From Entophlyctis helioformis (lineage: Eukaryota; Chytridiomycota; Chytridiomycetes; Chytridiales; Chytriomycetaceae), in NCBI GenBank assembly GCA_025526915.1, contig JAHLKH010000189.1, forward strand, positions 1 to 51,151: a DNA stretch of 51,151 nt. Reading direction: 5' to 3'. Below are positions 24,101 through 34,700 of the stretch, in pieces (the first letter of the stretch is position 1; every line of letters starts with the position of its first letter). The notes below the pieces were generated by a model that did no database searches, was not told where the DNA came from, and was given only the letters and a program-made list of their open reading frames with translations. Both the position numbers and the translations under genes were made by a program.

Positions 24101-24213
24101 CTCTGCAGGCAGATACACTTGCGTGCCTGTTCACCAACGAGGCACAGCCAACATGGCAACACAGCAAGCGCAGCGGCTCCTTACACGTTGCGGACGACGG
24201 CCTTGAGTGACAT
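20988..24213 (-). CDS. ENT1: Epsin (ENTH-UIM endocytic adaptor)
   Basis: Clathrin-coat adaptor that binds PI(4,5)P2 and ubiquitinated cargo. Ten exons: 24213-24185, 23890-23824, 23441-23389, 23243-23165, 23063-22925, 22847-22631, 22532-22419, 22288-21884, 21796-21752, 21657-20988; about 605 aa. The ENTH domain fills the first ~145 residues (MSLKAVVRNVKNVTKGYSDL, WGPSGALMAEISDCTYNQ, ALTVYDYLIKNGSEAVI, KDITALL). Two ubiquitin-interacting motifs follow: EDADLRRALEESKRQA and EDADLQRAIELSEKEA. Next come DPF motifs, long Gln runs (about 22170-22020 and 21115-21085) and at least six NPF motifs that bind EH-domain partners. The C-terminal clathrin-box is not obvious. Intron 6 starts with GTAGGT, so that an apparent TAG is skipped. 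Introns 1 (294 nt) and 2 (382 nt) are long. Confidence 0.93.
23993..24028. repeat. CAGGTG hexamer array in epsin intron 1
   Basis: Six perfect CAGGTG copies followed by GC-rich degenerate units (GGGCGTGGGCGTGGACGTGG) to about 24064, all within the first intron of the epsin gene. Confidence 0.8.
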
Positions 24214-24473
24214 GTCTGCGCCAAGTCTGCTCCATGGCAGGGCCATCACCGCGGCCATCAACAAGAGCGTCAGTACGCAGTGGCCTCGCCAGCACCCGAA
24301 GCCTGTTGACCATCTGCACAGCAGCCCCAACCAAGCACCGACGGACCGCCAAGCCAAAAACTCGGACAAAAATCACAACAACAAACGCACAACATCACAG
24401 CCATGGTCACGTGACATGCACGCATGGGCATCAGGGGAATCGTCCGAGAAAGGAGGTTGATGGCCCAGTGTAT
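24214..24473. promoter_or_regulatory. Epsin promoter with single E-box
   Basis: A 260-nt gap between the epsin start and the stop of the upstream MIT-domain gene. It has a palindromic GTCACGTGAC (about 24405-24414), an E-box some 195 nt from the epsin ATG. A poly-A-rich stretch (24350-24390) lies closer to the gene. Confidence 0.4.
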
Positions 24474-27400
24474 TCACATGTTGGAGACATTGCGGATCTT
24501 GCGTGTGAAGCGATCAAGAAGCTCCTGCAGATCGCGCATGAGCACCACGCAGACAACACTGTCATAGAACGCCATGATCCGTCTGAGCTTGTTTCGAATG
24601 TGTCTCGCCTCTGGAGCATCGACCGTTGACATGGCACTCCGCGGAGGCGGTGCTGAAAACGACGCATCGCCATCGCTCCCGCCCATCATCTGCAAGAGAT
24701 TGTCGTCCGACCCGCCGGACTTGGGTGTCACTTTTTCGATCCAGAATGCAAGGACAAGATGCGACTCGGTCAAGAATCGGACCATCATGTCACGATACCC
24801 TATAAGCAACGCCGTCTTGCCTGTCGCAGACACGTTCCCTCCAAGAGCACCACCAAATCCACTGCTGCTTCCATTGCCACTGCCACTGCCGCTGCCACTG
24901 GTCCCACCGCTTGTTCCGCTGATCAGTGACTTGCTGGATCCATCGCGTCCAATCCCTGGCGTGCTTGCCATGTTGTCCCTTCCCAAGCTTCCAGGCCCAG
25001 CCCCTCCTGCGTTGCTAGCAGAAATGCTGCTTCCAAGTGAAAATCCCATGCCAACACCAGTGCTGGCGCTGCTGGCGTCTCCATGGCCAGATCCTCCCTG
25101 ACTTCGCTTGTCGCGAGACGGGCCTTTAAATCGCTCGATCGACTTTTGGAACTTTAGGCCCCACGATGAAAACAGCCGATCGCGTCCTGCGCTTGGTGGT
25201 GTGTTGGTGGCAGGCTGATACGAAGACGGGACCGATGCTGTGGACGCCAATGTCGCGTCCGGACCACCAAGATATCCCGGTCCTTGCATAGTAGCACCAC
25301 TTGCAGCACCTCCAAAGCTGCTGTAGCCACCACTTGCATTGCTGTTGTAGGGAATGCTTCCGGGGAATGGCACTGCCACAACTCCATTCGCGGTCCCATC
25401 GCCAAGGATGTCAGATCCTGCTCCGCCAAGTTTGGTGTCTTCATCAACAGTCAGATATTTAAGCTTCTTGAGCAAGGCGACGCGGACAGTGTCCATGACG
25501 GCCTCGTAGTCGGCAACGGCTTGCTGAAAGTGAGCAAGGTGTTGGATATCTGGATCCTGGTGCTGATATGCCCGCAGTCGCCCAAGAGGTGCAAACAGTT
25601 GTTGGATGGCTGCCAGCTTGAGCTCAGCAGACGTGATTTTGCCGCCTGGTTGCGTCCAGACTTCGCAGGGAATGTATAGCTGCGGTGTCAGAAACTCGCC
25701 GTGGACCATGCTCTTGGCCAACCGCTGCATGACTTGCAACGGCCGCACCAATGGATCAAACGAAAACGGTCCAGGCAGTGGCTCTCGAGATAAATCTCTG
25801 CCAATGATGGCCAAGAAGGACAGCTCGAATGGCGCAGGCCGACGAGACAGCGGCTTTCCGATTGGAGCAGAGGTTTGCAGAGAAGTCGCAGAGGTGGATG
25901 GCACGAGCGGCAACGGCTGTGGTGGAAGACCTGCGTATGCTATGGTTGTCTGCCCTGCAGCGGACCGTGTTTCCAAGGAAGCCAGAGACAGCGAGCTGGC
26001 CGACTTTGCGAGGCTGGACCTTGAAAGTGCGGATTGCAGCAGTACGCTGTCCTGCTCGCCCGATTTGAAAGAGCCAGTCAGTGACGCGCCAGGCGGCGCA
26101 GTCACTCCTGTCGAGAGTGGCGCTTGGGATACAGATGCTTGCGACGAAGGGAATGTATGCGAGTACATTGCAGAGACCTCCAGCGGCAGGTGTGACAATA
26201 TGGTTGTGACGCGCGTCATGTACTGGTCCCGGAGCCTCATGATCAAGTGCTTCTCGTCACCAGTCACTGACGCGAACGCGTCATTGGATCCCATGGACGT
26301 CTTGGGGCCGTCTGGCATGGCTGTTGCAGGCGCACTTCCCGTCATGTCACCAGCAGGATGCATGTCACGTGCACTGGCACCCCTGCTTGTGGCTGACTGC
26401 CTGTCCGGTTGGCCACCTACTGATTTGATTGTTCATGCAACGAGACCCAATAAAGTTAATGCCCAATGTCCGCACTGTTGCCACTAGGGCCAGAGTTGCA
26501 CGAATGGATAAAAGGACTCGATAAAGAGATTTCGGCGCAGCAGCCAAAGACGAAGCAAACGACAGAGGCAGCCCAGTTTGAGTAGGGCTCACCTGATGAT
26601 GCCTGATCAACACAACGACGATGTGGCCGAACAAACAGCAGTCTCTTTTGTCGTTCTGCCTGCGAGATGGATACCAGCACGTCGGTCAGGTGCCGAATGA
26701 CGGCAGCGTACCGTTCGAGCGCCAGCTTATAGAGCTGGTTTCCGTCGGCACGAACAGCTTCCTCGGCCATACGCCCGGCCAGAGTGAGGGCCCATTTGAT
26801 AGGATTGACACGTTGCAGGTGTTGGTGCTGGGTGAACGGCGTTGCAATGGACGTCGAGGGCGACTGGGGCGGGTTGGCCATCGAACCAAGAGGTGTTGAA
26901 TGCAATCCATCGCTTGCACCTGTGACGGATATGACGCCTAAATTCAAGCGCGCCAATCGTGTGGCTGCCGGAACGAGCTGCGGCTTTTCTGATTCCGCAG
27001 CCACTTGTGGCTGAGTTGGCGGTGGGTGATCCTGCATAGGCCGATCATGTGGACTTTGCGGCTCTTGCTTGTCATAAACCCGAGGCAACTGCATGGGTGG
27101 AGTGAATTGCACATTTCCGGCCGGCGTTTGACCTTTTTCTGTCTGCCCAGGCCTCAAGGTCGGCTGGACATTGGCGTCTGTCTCGTTGTTGATTATCTGG
27201 GCTGATGTGGGCAACGGCGCTTGATCGACAGCGATTACTTTGCTTGCCTGCCCTGCCGAGACATGACTGTGCGGATGTTCCGGCGAATAGACTGTGGCTG
27301 GAGAAAACAACGACGTGAGCGTGCTCGCTGAAGCAACGCCTGCTTCTGATGATGATGATGCCGCTGCTGTTGATGCCGCGTCCAACTCGTTAGCGGGCAT

Positions 27401-28408
27401 TGCTGATCGTGTGTCTACAGCCATGACAGGCGCTGTCAACGGCTGCTCATTTGTTGCTGAGGATATGGGATGCAGATATGCAGTTGTCGAAGTCGACGCC
27501 AGCACAGTGCTTGGATTCGGCATCGATGCAGCCCACGAAGTTGGAGCAACGAACGAGAGCGGAGAAGACGATCCGGAAGCTGAAGACAGAATGCTGCTGA
27601 GATGCGACACAGGCAAACTATAATTGCCTGAATAGCCAGTGTAGTTTCCAATGACCGACAGCCGCTGTTGGCGTGGAAGCAGCGATTCGCGACGCAGTGG
27701 CACCGAAAGCGAGCTCAGGCTGAGTTGCTGAGCTGCTGGGCCGTGATTGTGCATGCCATCAGCGGATGAGGCACTGGTGATGCTGCTGCTACCAATGTTG
27801 CTTGTGCTGGCTGCCGCACTGGGAAAGCTGGCGGTGTCTCTGGTGCCCGTCGCAGGCGTTGGTGCGGAGCGGCCAAGCAGGTCGTTGTCTGAGCCGATAT
27901 GCGAATGTGGCTCAGCAGCAGCACCGCTCATCGTCGACGGCTCGAATGCCGGCCGCGCAGAGGACGATGGTGTGGACGCCGAGCCTTGGATGGAGGCGAG
28001 AGCGGCAGATGCATGCGAAGACGACGTAGACGCAAGCAGAGCCGAGAGCGCGGATGTGGGCTCCTGGCGGGCGTATGGCTGTGGGGCAGTGTGTGCTGGT
28101 GGTTCATGGCGAAGCATGCCAGAGGACCTGGTGGCGCGCAGCTGGAACGGCGGTTGGACTTGAACAGCATCGGCGGTGGCCAATGAGCTGCCTGCCGTGC
28201 TGCTGTTGCTGTTGCTGTTGCTGTGCTGGTGTTGCTGGTGTTGCTGGTGCTGGTGCTGCTGGTGCTCATCCAACTGTCGTCGTTTTCGACCGTGGCTGTA
28301 CTGGTTGTGGCGGCAGTGGCTGTTGTGGCAGATGCCTTGCTGCTGCCATTGCTTGCCGAGCTTGTACTCGCATTCATTATCCCAGCACAATCCTGGCCAG
28401 GATATCAT
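24474..28408 (-). CDS. MIT-domain protein of a fungal-specific type
   Basis: Large protein, about 1253 aa if it starts at ATG 28408. Exons: 28408-26593 and 26419-24474. Long Ser/Thr/Ala-rich disordered stretches flank an MIT-like helical bundle near residues 520-595 (IKWALTLAGRMAEEAV, LERYAAVIRHLTDVLVSIS), which would bind ESCRT-III tails. The second exon has the C-terminal module of fungal MIT proteins: RPLQVMQRLAKSMVHGEFLT, PQLYIPCEVW, FQKSIERFKGPSRDK, YRDMMVRFLTESHLVLAFW, RHIRNKLRRIMAFYDSVVCV. Its function is poorly known; endosomal or vacuolar trafficking is an inference. The start is uncertain: the N-terminus is a CAG-derived His/Gln/Ser tract, and downstream ATGs exist. The module in 28430-28670 lies just upstream. 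Confidence 0.75.
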
Positions 28409-28429
28409 ACCACGACCAAAGAGTCAGCA

Positions 28430-28567
28430 GCCAGCATGGACGGCCAGTGGGCGATGCACATCACCTTTGTCAAGTGGCCCGTTCGGTCGATGGGGAGGTG
28501 CCCCGATTCAAAAAGTTGGTGGTGGAAGTCACTGCGTGGAACGCAGGTCACGTGAGACAACGCGTGA
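28430..28567 (-). promoter_or_regulatory. Shared upstream module, copy A (MIT-domain gene)
   Basis: Reading toward the MIT gene on the minus strand: TCACGCG-6 nt-CACGTGA (28567-28548), ATCGACC (28491-28485), and CACTGGCCGTCC followed by ATGCTGGC (28449-28430), ending 22 nt before the ATG. The same blocks in the same order occur at 31527-31672 and 47800-47941. A CCAGATCCA block lies farther upstream at about 28667-28659. Confidence 0.6.
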
Positions 28568-28576
28568 CTTGCGGGC

Positions 28577-28651
28577 ACGCTGGATCGTGTCTTGGACGCT
28601 GTTGGATGGCACGTCTTGAACGCTGCTGGATCGTGTCTTGAACGCTGCTGG
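28577..28651. repeat. 22-nt tandem repeat, about 3.4 copies
   Basis: Imperfect tandem copies of CGCTGCTGGATCGTGTCTTGAA (the best copy is 28621-28642; diverged copies lie before it and a partial one after). They sit between the E-box pair of copy A and the TnpB/Fanzor relic. Confidence 0.65.
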
Positions 28652-28669
28652 CCAATGGATGGATCTGGC

Positions 28670-28913
28670 GTTGCTGCGATGCTGTCGACAGGCTGATCGG
28701 CTGGCGTGTGCGTCAAGTAGAGCGGCCGGTGTCCAAAGAGCAGATGCCCCAGTGCGACCATTCCAATGTTGGTGGCTCCAAGCACGTCGCGGTGGTAGAC
28801 GGCCTTGCAGTCTGTTCACTCGTAGCGTCGCAGGTTGGTGCGGTTCTCGTATGGGATCCGCTGCTTGCAGTGCGGGCACATCTGGCTGGTCAGGTTCTCG
28901 TTGCAGCGGTAGA

Positions 28914-28914
<1 letters not shown>
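28670..28914 (-). pseudogene. TnpB/Fanzor-like C-terminal relic (zinc finger plus RuvC-III motif)
   Basis: A minus-strand frame from 28914 downward reads IYRCNENLTSQMCPHCKQ, then RRYE-stop-TDCKAVYHRD, then VLGATNIGMV. The pattern CPHC ... xTDC ... HRDVLGATNI matches the C-terminal zinc finger and last RuvC motif of IS605/IS607 TnpB and their eukaryotic Fanzor relatives; the Asp of HRD is the RuvC-III catalytic position. The TGA (28818-28816) falls where the first Cys of the second knuckle should be. The frame then stays open to 28405 without recognisable domains. No N-terminal part survives: a CA microsatellite and the divergent PIF1 gene follow directly. Most likely a dead, 5'-truncated copy. 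A selenocysteine reading is possible in principle but unsupported. Confidence 0.6.

Positions 28915-28915
<1 letters not shown>

Positions 28916-28939
<24 letters not shown>
28916..28939. repeat. GT/CA microsatellite
   Basis: A near-perfect dinucleotide run, continued imperfectly to about 28972. It marks the breakpoint where similarity to TnpB/Fanzor ends. Confidence 0.85.
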
Positions 28940-28947
<8 letters not shown>

Positions 28948-29092
28948 ATGATCGTGTGTGTGTCAGTTGGTGCACAGATGGATGGATGGACAGCGTGGCA
29001 TATCCAGACGCACATAGGCATATCCAGATGACCGCAGATGCCTGATGAGAAGCTTTTTTCAAACGCAATACGTTTCCTTATCCCCGATATTC

Positions 29093-29344
29093 ATGAGCAC
29101 CAGACGCAAGGGCAGCTCTCGGCGCTCGTCGTCGTGGGACATGCCTGACGACGACGTGGCCATCTCCAGCCGAGGCCGGCTGTGGGAGCAGCAAGCCTTG
29201 GCTGGCTTATCGCTCACCCCCGGCGGCCTCGCTTCCTTTGAAAGGCACCAAAACGTAGGCACTGTCACGGCCAACAGATGCCAACTTTGCCAGTCTATGC
29301 TTACCAACTGTCTGTCTGTCTGCCTGCCTGCCTGCCTGCCTGCC

Positions 29345-29382
<38 letters not shown>

Positions 29383-31371
29383 TGTTGCGGTCTGGTGCAG
29401 TCCAAGCCTGCTCACCGGTCCTTCTCGCCAGCTGAGCCAAGCGTGTCCGGAGTTCAGTCGGACGAATCTCCTGCTGAGCTGTCGCACGAACAGCAGGAAA
29501 TAGTGCGTCTCGCTGTCGATGAGGGCAGAAGCTTGTTCTTTACAGGCAGTGCCGGTATGTTGCTGATGCATGCTGAGCCAGCTCTTGGTGTCATCGTGTA
29601 CATGACGTGCATGCGAGACGGTAACGCTGACAAGCACTGGCACCTTTGTGATTGCCAGGCACCGGCAAGAGCTTTGTGCTTCGGTATCTGATCAAGCTCC
29701 TGAAAGACAAGTATCCTTTCGAAGGTCAAGTTGCCATGACAGGTACGCACGCACCGCCCAACAGAGACAGAGGCATGTCGTGCCATGCCGTGTCGTGCTC
29801 ACTCTTCCTGTGGCGCTCTATCCAGCCTCAACGGGCATGGCAGCATGCAACATTGGCGGATGCACGCTTCACTCGTTCTCGGGCATTGGGCTTGGAAAGG
29901 GAACCAAAGAAGACGTCTTTTCGACTGTCTTTAAGAGCAAAAGGGCGACTAGCCGATGGATGGATGTCAAGGTCTTGATTATCGATGAGAGTATGTGCAT
30001 ATCACTTTGCAAACGCGCCGGGGGGTTGCTCATCTCAATGCACTGACGCCTGCTGTGCCATTTATTTGCTTGCCTCTGTTTGTGACTGGCAGTCTCTATG
30101 ATCGAGGGACCATTATTCGACAAGATCGAGTATGTTGCTCGAATGATTCGCAATCCGCGGGTACCATTTGGCGGTATCCAGCTTGTCATTACGGGCGACT
30201 TTATGCAGCTTCCTCCAGGTATGCCGAGGCCGTGCTCTGTGACAAGCATTAATGCAAAACCTAATGGCCCTTTGGACCAATACAGTCAGCAGATCGCCTG
30301 TGTTCTGTTTCGAGGCAAATGCCTGGGCATCGTCTGTTCCGCTGACCATTCGCGTAAGTGCACACTCTGCATCCTTGCAGGGCGAGAATGCACATCCAAG
30401 CTAACTATACTCTGCAATATACGTCTGCACCGGCCATGGCCAGCTATCGCATATCTTCAGACAGCGCGATCCCGTCTTTGTGGAGCTTCTCAACAACATC
30501 AGGATGAACACTGTGACAGACGAAACAGTCCAGATTCTCAATGGCCTTTCTCGTGATCCTCAATACGCAGACGGCATTCAACCCACGATCCTGTATGCTG
30601 TGCCACGCAACTGTTGCATTGCTGTCTTTAATCTGCACGCCATGTGTCTTGCCTGGCTGGATCTGGTGAGCTGACCGTATGGCTGCAATTGGCAAACAGG
30701 TTCCCCACGCGAATGGAGGTTGATCAAGAAAACGAGCGCAGACTTCAGGCCCTCCCTGAAACCGAAAGGATCTTCAAGGCATTGATTAACGCCACCTCGG
30801 ACGCTGACAAGAAGAGGGTCCTGGACTCGACGCTTGCTCAGCCGGTGCTCCGTCTAAAGACGGGATGCCAGGTGATACTCATCAAGAACCTGTCCCCGAC
30901 GCTGGTCAACGGATCGCTTGGCCGCGTGCTGCGCTTTGACGAGTCCGGACACCCGGTTGTTGAGTTCATCGACGGCGACTACAAGACAGTTCAGGTCATC
31001 ACACGCACCGAATGGCGGCTGGAGGCAGCTGGCGGCGCCAAGATTGGCGTAATCTCCCAAATCCCCCTTGTGTTGGCCTATGCACTGTAAGCCGGATCAG
31101 CCTGGTGTTTGGCAAATCCTGCTGCTGGTAACGAGATGGCGACTAACAGAAGCTGTGGATGATGTGCAGGAGCATCCACAAGAGTCAAGGCCAGACGTTG
31201 CAGCGCGTCAAAGTGGATCTTGCCCGCGTCTTTGAAAAGGGGCAGGCATACGTCGCACTGTCGCGCGCCACCAGTCTGGATGGACTGCAGGTGCTCAACT
31301 TTTCTCGCGACAAGGTGCAGGCCCATGAGAAGGTGCTTGGATTCGACAGGAATCTTTTGCAGATCACATAG
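29093..31371 (+). CDS. PIF1: PIF1-family 5'-3' DNA helicase
   Basis: Superfamily 1B helicase acting on G-quadruplexes, telomeres, stalled forks or mitochondrial DNA. Nine exons: 29093-29254, 29401-29554, 29659-29742, 29826-29990, 30093-30218, 30286-30353, 30444-30592, 30700-31086, 31170-31371; about 498 aa, close to the bare helicase core. All motifs are present: GSAGTGKS (I, split by intron 2), ASTGMAA (Ia), LIIDEISM (II), [12 protein letters not shown] (III), [10 protein letters not shown] (IV), [12 protein letters not shown] (V), YVALSRAT (VI). A short Ser/Arg-rich N-terminus ([14 protein letters not shown]) precedes the core. No Rep domain lies beside it, so a Helitron origin is unlikely. 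Intron 1 is filled with a CTGT/CCTG/CT microsatellite that serves as its pyrimidine tract. Confidence 0.93.
29308..29380. repeat. Compound CTGT-CCTG-CT microsatellite in PIF1 intron 1
   Basis: CTGT units (29308-29321) change to CCTG units (about 29322-29344) and then to an uninterrupted CT run (29348-29379), just before the TGGTGCAG acceptor at 29400. Confidence 0.85.
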
Positions 31372-31784
31372 GACATGTGCGTTTCGAATGAAGGTGGCGC
31401 CATTACGTTGAAGGCTGCTGGCACAGCAACGTCGCGCCGTGCCAGATCCAGACTCTGCTGCACGAGCTGCACGAGCCGCTCAGCCGCCCACCGCCAACGT
31501 GCCCGCCACTGTTTGATGACATCCAGTCACGTGGATCTGCACGTGATCCGCCTCACATCCAGCCATTTCCAAAGTCGACTTTCCCGATCGACCATCAAGG
31601 TCACGCAGCAGTCGAGGTACATGGCGGGGCATGCCTGCAGATGAGCGCCGCACACTGGTCGTCCATGCTGGCCGCTGACTCGAGCCGGCCATGGCATGAC
31701 ATGCAGGCGCAAAGCACACGTCGGCCTGCATCGCACACACCAGCCTGCCTTGCAAGCGAGCAGCACGCCAGCCTCCCGACAGCC
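31372..31784 (+). promoter_or_regulatory. Intergenic region with shared module, copy B
   Basis: This gap between PIF1 and the Q/S-rich gene holds copy B: GTGCCAGATCCAGAC (31439-31453), TCACGTG-GATCTG-CACGTGA (31527-31546), ATCGACC (31587-31593), CACTGGTCGTCC plus ATGCTGGC (31653-31672), and GACTCGAGCCGGCC (about 31677-31690). An in-frame ATG at 31641 precedes the last two blocks. If it is used, the blocks are coding and the start would be MSAAHWSSMLAADS. I prefer ATG 31785. Confidence 0.6.
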
Positions 31785-34700
31785 ATGTCATCTCACAGCA
31801 GACCCGTGGCCGACCCACACCACACGGCATCGCTCCAATCTCATGCCCAAGCGCCAGACCCACGGCAGTACGAGGGCGGCAGGTACGGCGGCAGCAAAGC
31901 CGGCAGAGACAGCCACTCGGCAAGCCATGCAGCCGCCCACGGCCAGAGCCAGGTTGCCCACCAGCATCCGCATCCGCATCTGAACCACCAGCAGCAGCAA
32001 CAGCAGCAGCGGCTCCAAAGCGGCAGCCACCACCAGCAGCACGCCAATCAAGGCAGGTTCTACGGCCAGCGTCCGCCACAGCATAGCCAGCAACAGCAAC
32101 AGCAGCATAACCAGCAGCATAACCAGCAACAGCACCAATACCCATACCAGCCACACTCTTATGACCAGCGACACCAGCAACCGCACCAGCACCAGCAATC
32201 GTCGCAGTCTCGCCAGAATCCTCAGTCATATTACTCGTCACAACAGCAACACTCGGGGAGTCAAGGAGGGTCGTCACGATCTCGCTATGCAGACATGCAC
32301 AAGGCACCGCAGGCAACGGTGGATGCCCTCAAGGCCGCTGCTGCCAATCCAAACCGGACGCCCAGTGCCAATGGCAGCCTCCTGTTGTCGCCAGACAACA
32401 TCAAGGCGATTGATGCCATTCGCGAGTCGTTCGCCAACAACTTCTGCACGCCCTATGGCATTCTGGAGTATGCGACTGCATTCGGGCCGCCTCCAAACCT
32501 CAACGGCCCCCGCGTGGTACCGCCAGAGGCCGACGAGCGCGACATGCTCGCCTGGACAACGCCGCCACTCTCGGTGGTGATGGCAGAGAATGCAAGATTG
32601 TCTGGCGCTGGACATGGAGACGCGACTGCGCACGGAACGGCCCGCAACAGCCGCGTCCAAGAGCAGCGCCAACAGCACCACACAGGCAATCTGCGAAGCA
32701 AAAGCCAGCCTGTCACAGCATCATCCAGCACATTACAGCGACCAAAGGACCGCCAAATGGCGACTGCAACCGTAGCAAATCGAAGTGGCGCTAGCGCTGC
32801 AAACAGCGCGAAACCCGACAGCTCCATTCCTCGGTCACTGTCGGCCTCCAGCGCGAGATACTCGTCAGCAGGACAGGCGGGCCAGCCAAACTTGGCGATT
32901 CATGCGCAGCGGACGGGCTCCTCCTTGGGGGCAGCATCTGTGGCTGGAGCCACTGCTGCTGGGTCAAGTGGCTCTGGCGCGATGCCTCCAGCAGCGACAC
33001 CGCAAGTCTCGTACAGACGCAGCTCGTTCTCAAAGGAGCCGCCTGCCTCGAAATCGAGGCCTCCGCTGGAATCCACTGCTGGACCACAAGCCCCTCATCG
33101 CTACACGCCAAAAACTGTGGGCCGCGCCACTTTGTCAGACAGCGAGCGGGACACCAGCACGATGCCTGTGGGCTCTGCTCCGCCAACGGCCTTGGCCTCA
33201 CCACTGAAGCCAGAGGTCGGACGTCAAGACGAGCCAGGCCGTGCCGACGCTGGATTGCTTGGGACTCGTGACATCGCGACTGCAGCCCCAATAGCTGTCG
33301 AGCCATCCAAAAGTGTCGCCGATGCAGCCCCGAGCACGTCTGGAGGTGGCCAATCAGCTACGGCGGCGGACAGCCTGGCAGTAGCAACTCCGCGCGCACA
33401 GCCAACTCGCTTCAGACTCAAGTTTGCCCCTCCGCCTCCCCCGGAGCAAGCGGTGGACGGTACCGCTTCAGCGTCTGCAGCGATACTGGCAGCGCAGGCG
33501 CAGGCGGCACCGGGCCCGATGCAAGCCATCAAGGATGGCGTGTTCAAGGTTCCTTTGCCGCGCAATCCTTCGCGCTCTCTTTCTGGCAGTTCTGTGTCCG
33601 AGGCGGATGCCTCTTCTGGTTCAAAGCATGTGCCGTTGGATGCTGCTGGCGTGTCGTCTCGGCGGCCCGCATCAGGCTTGCCCAAGTCAGGAAACCCAAG
33701 AGACGCCAGCAATGCGGGGCCTTCTGGCTCGAGTGAGTTTGATGATCCGATGCATGATGGGATCGCGGCATTCCTGCCCAATCTGGCAGTATGCGCACGT
33801 GAATGGATGTCTAACCAGCTGGGTTTGGGATCTAGCGTCCTCTCTGGCAAGCAAACCACCTCCGGCTCCACCATCCAAGCCCAGAACCAAGCCGAAGAGC
33901 AAAATGGACGGTCACGCAACTGCTGGCTTTGAGCCACTGGACAAGCCGGCAGCAAACAAAGCCCCGATGCTGCCATCGTCGCCAAGAGACAAGAAGAGCG
34001 ACGTTTCCAAGGTCAAGCCCAAGACGGCAGGCGGCACTGCCTCCTCAGTTGTAGGTATGTCCGTCAAGGCCGAGAGACACGCGCCAAGTCTTTCGTCGCC
34101 TCGTTTGCTTGACAACTGGATCATAGCTCTGACACGGGTATCAGAGCTGGTCCCGCCTGCGCCCATTGCGATTTCCAATGGGCGACAACAGGAAGAGGTG
34201 GGTTGCCGACTTGCGATGTCTCTCATATCCACTCCACGTTCTAATCCAGTCATGCATCGCGCTTTGTTGCTGGCTCTCCATGCGAACAAACGTGCATGCC
34301 AATCTGCTTTGGCAATGGCTAGACTCGAGGCTCCACAGGCAAGGCGCTTGACCAAATCAGCTCCTCAGCAAAGGTGAATATCCTATTCCCAGCGTTTATG
34401 CTCCTCCTCTTTCCTATAGTGCTCCATCTATGCATGTGCCCAAAAGCGTGAATGTTGACCATTCGTGCACAACCATTCATGCTCGGAATATTGTATGCCA
34501 TTCAAGCCATTGGATCATGGCAAGAGCGACTCGCTGGTTGGCAAGTCAAGCGGCCGTATTCTTCCAGATGGCATGCGTAGCAAGACCGAGTCCAGTCCAC
34601 GGCAAATGACTTCTGCAAGCGCCAAGCAAGGCCCATCTCGAACATCGAGCCAGCGCACCAAGCCAATGACTCTCGCGAGCAGCGAAGCCGACCGTCTGCA

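Noticed and set aside
26456..26592. Extension of the MIT exon past the VDQASS junction
   Set aside because: The unspliced reading gives an unrelated hydrophobic tail and a stop. A GTGAGC donor at 26592 and a matching-phase acceptor join it to the second exon.
29711..29720. Perfect U12-like donor GTATCCTTTC
   Set aside because: It lies inside PIF1 exon 3, encoding KYPFEG, which is conserved-looking and in frame. There is no matching acceptor.
29093..31371. PIF1 helicase as part of a Helitron transposon
   Set aside because: No Rep/HUH domain, no CTRR 3' hairpin seen, and the gene has nine exons of ordinary host type.
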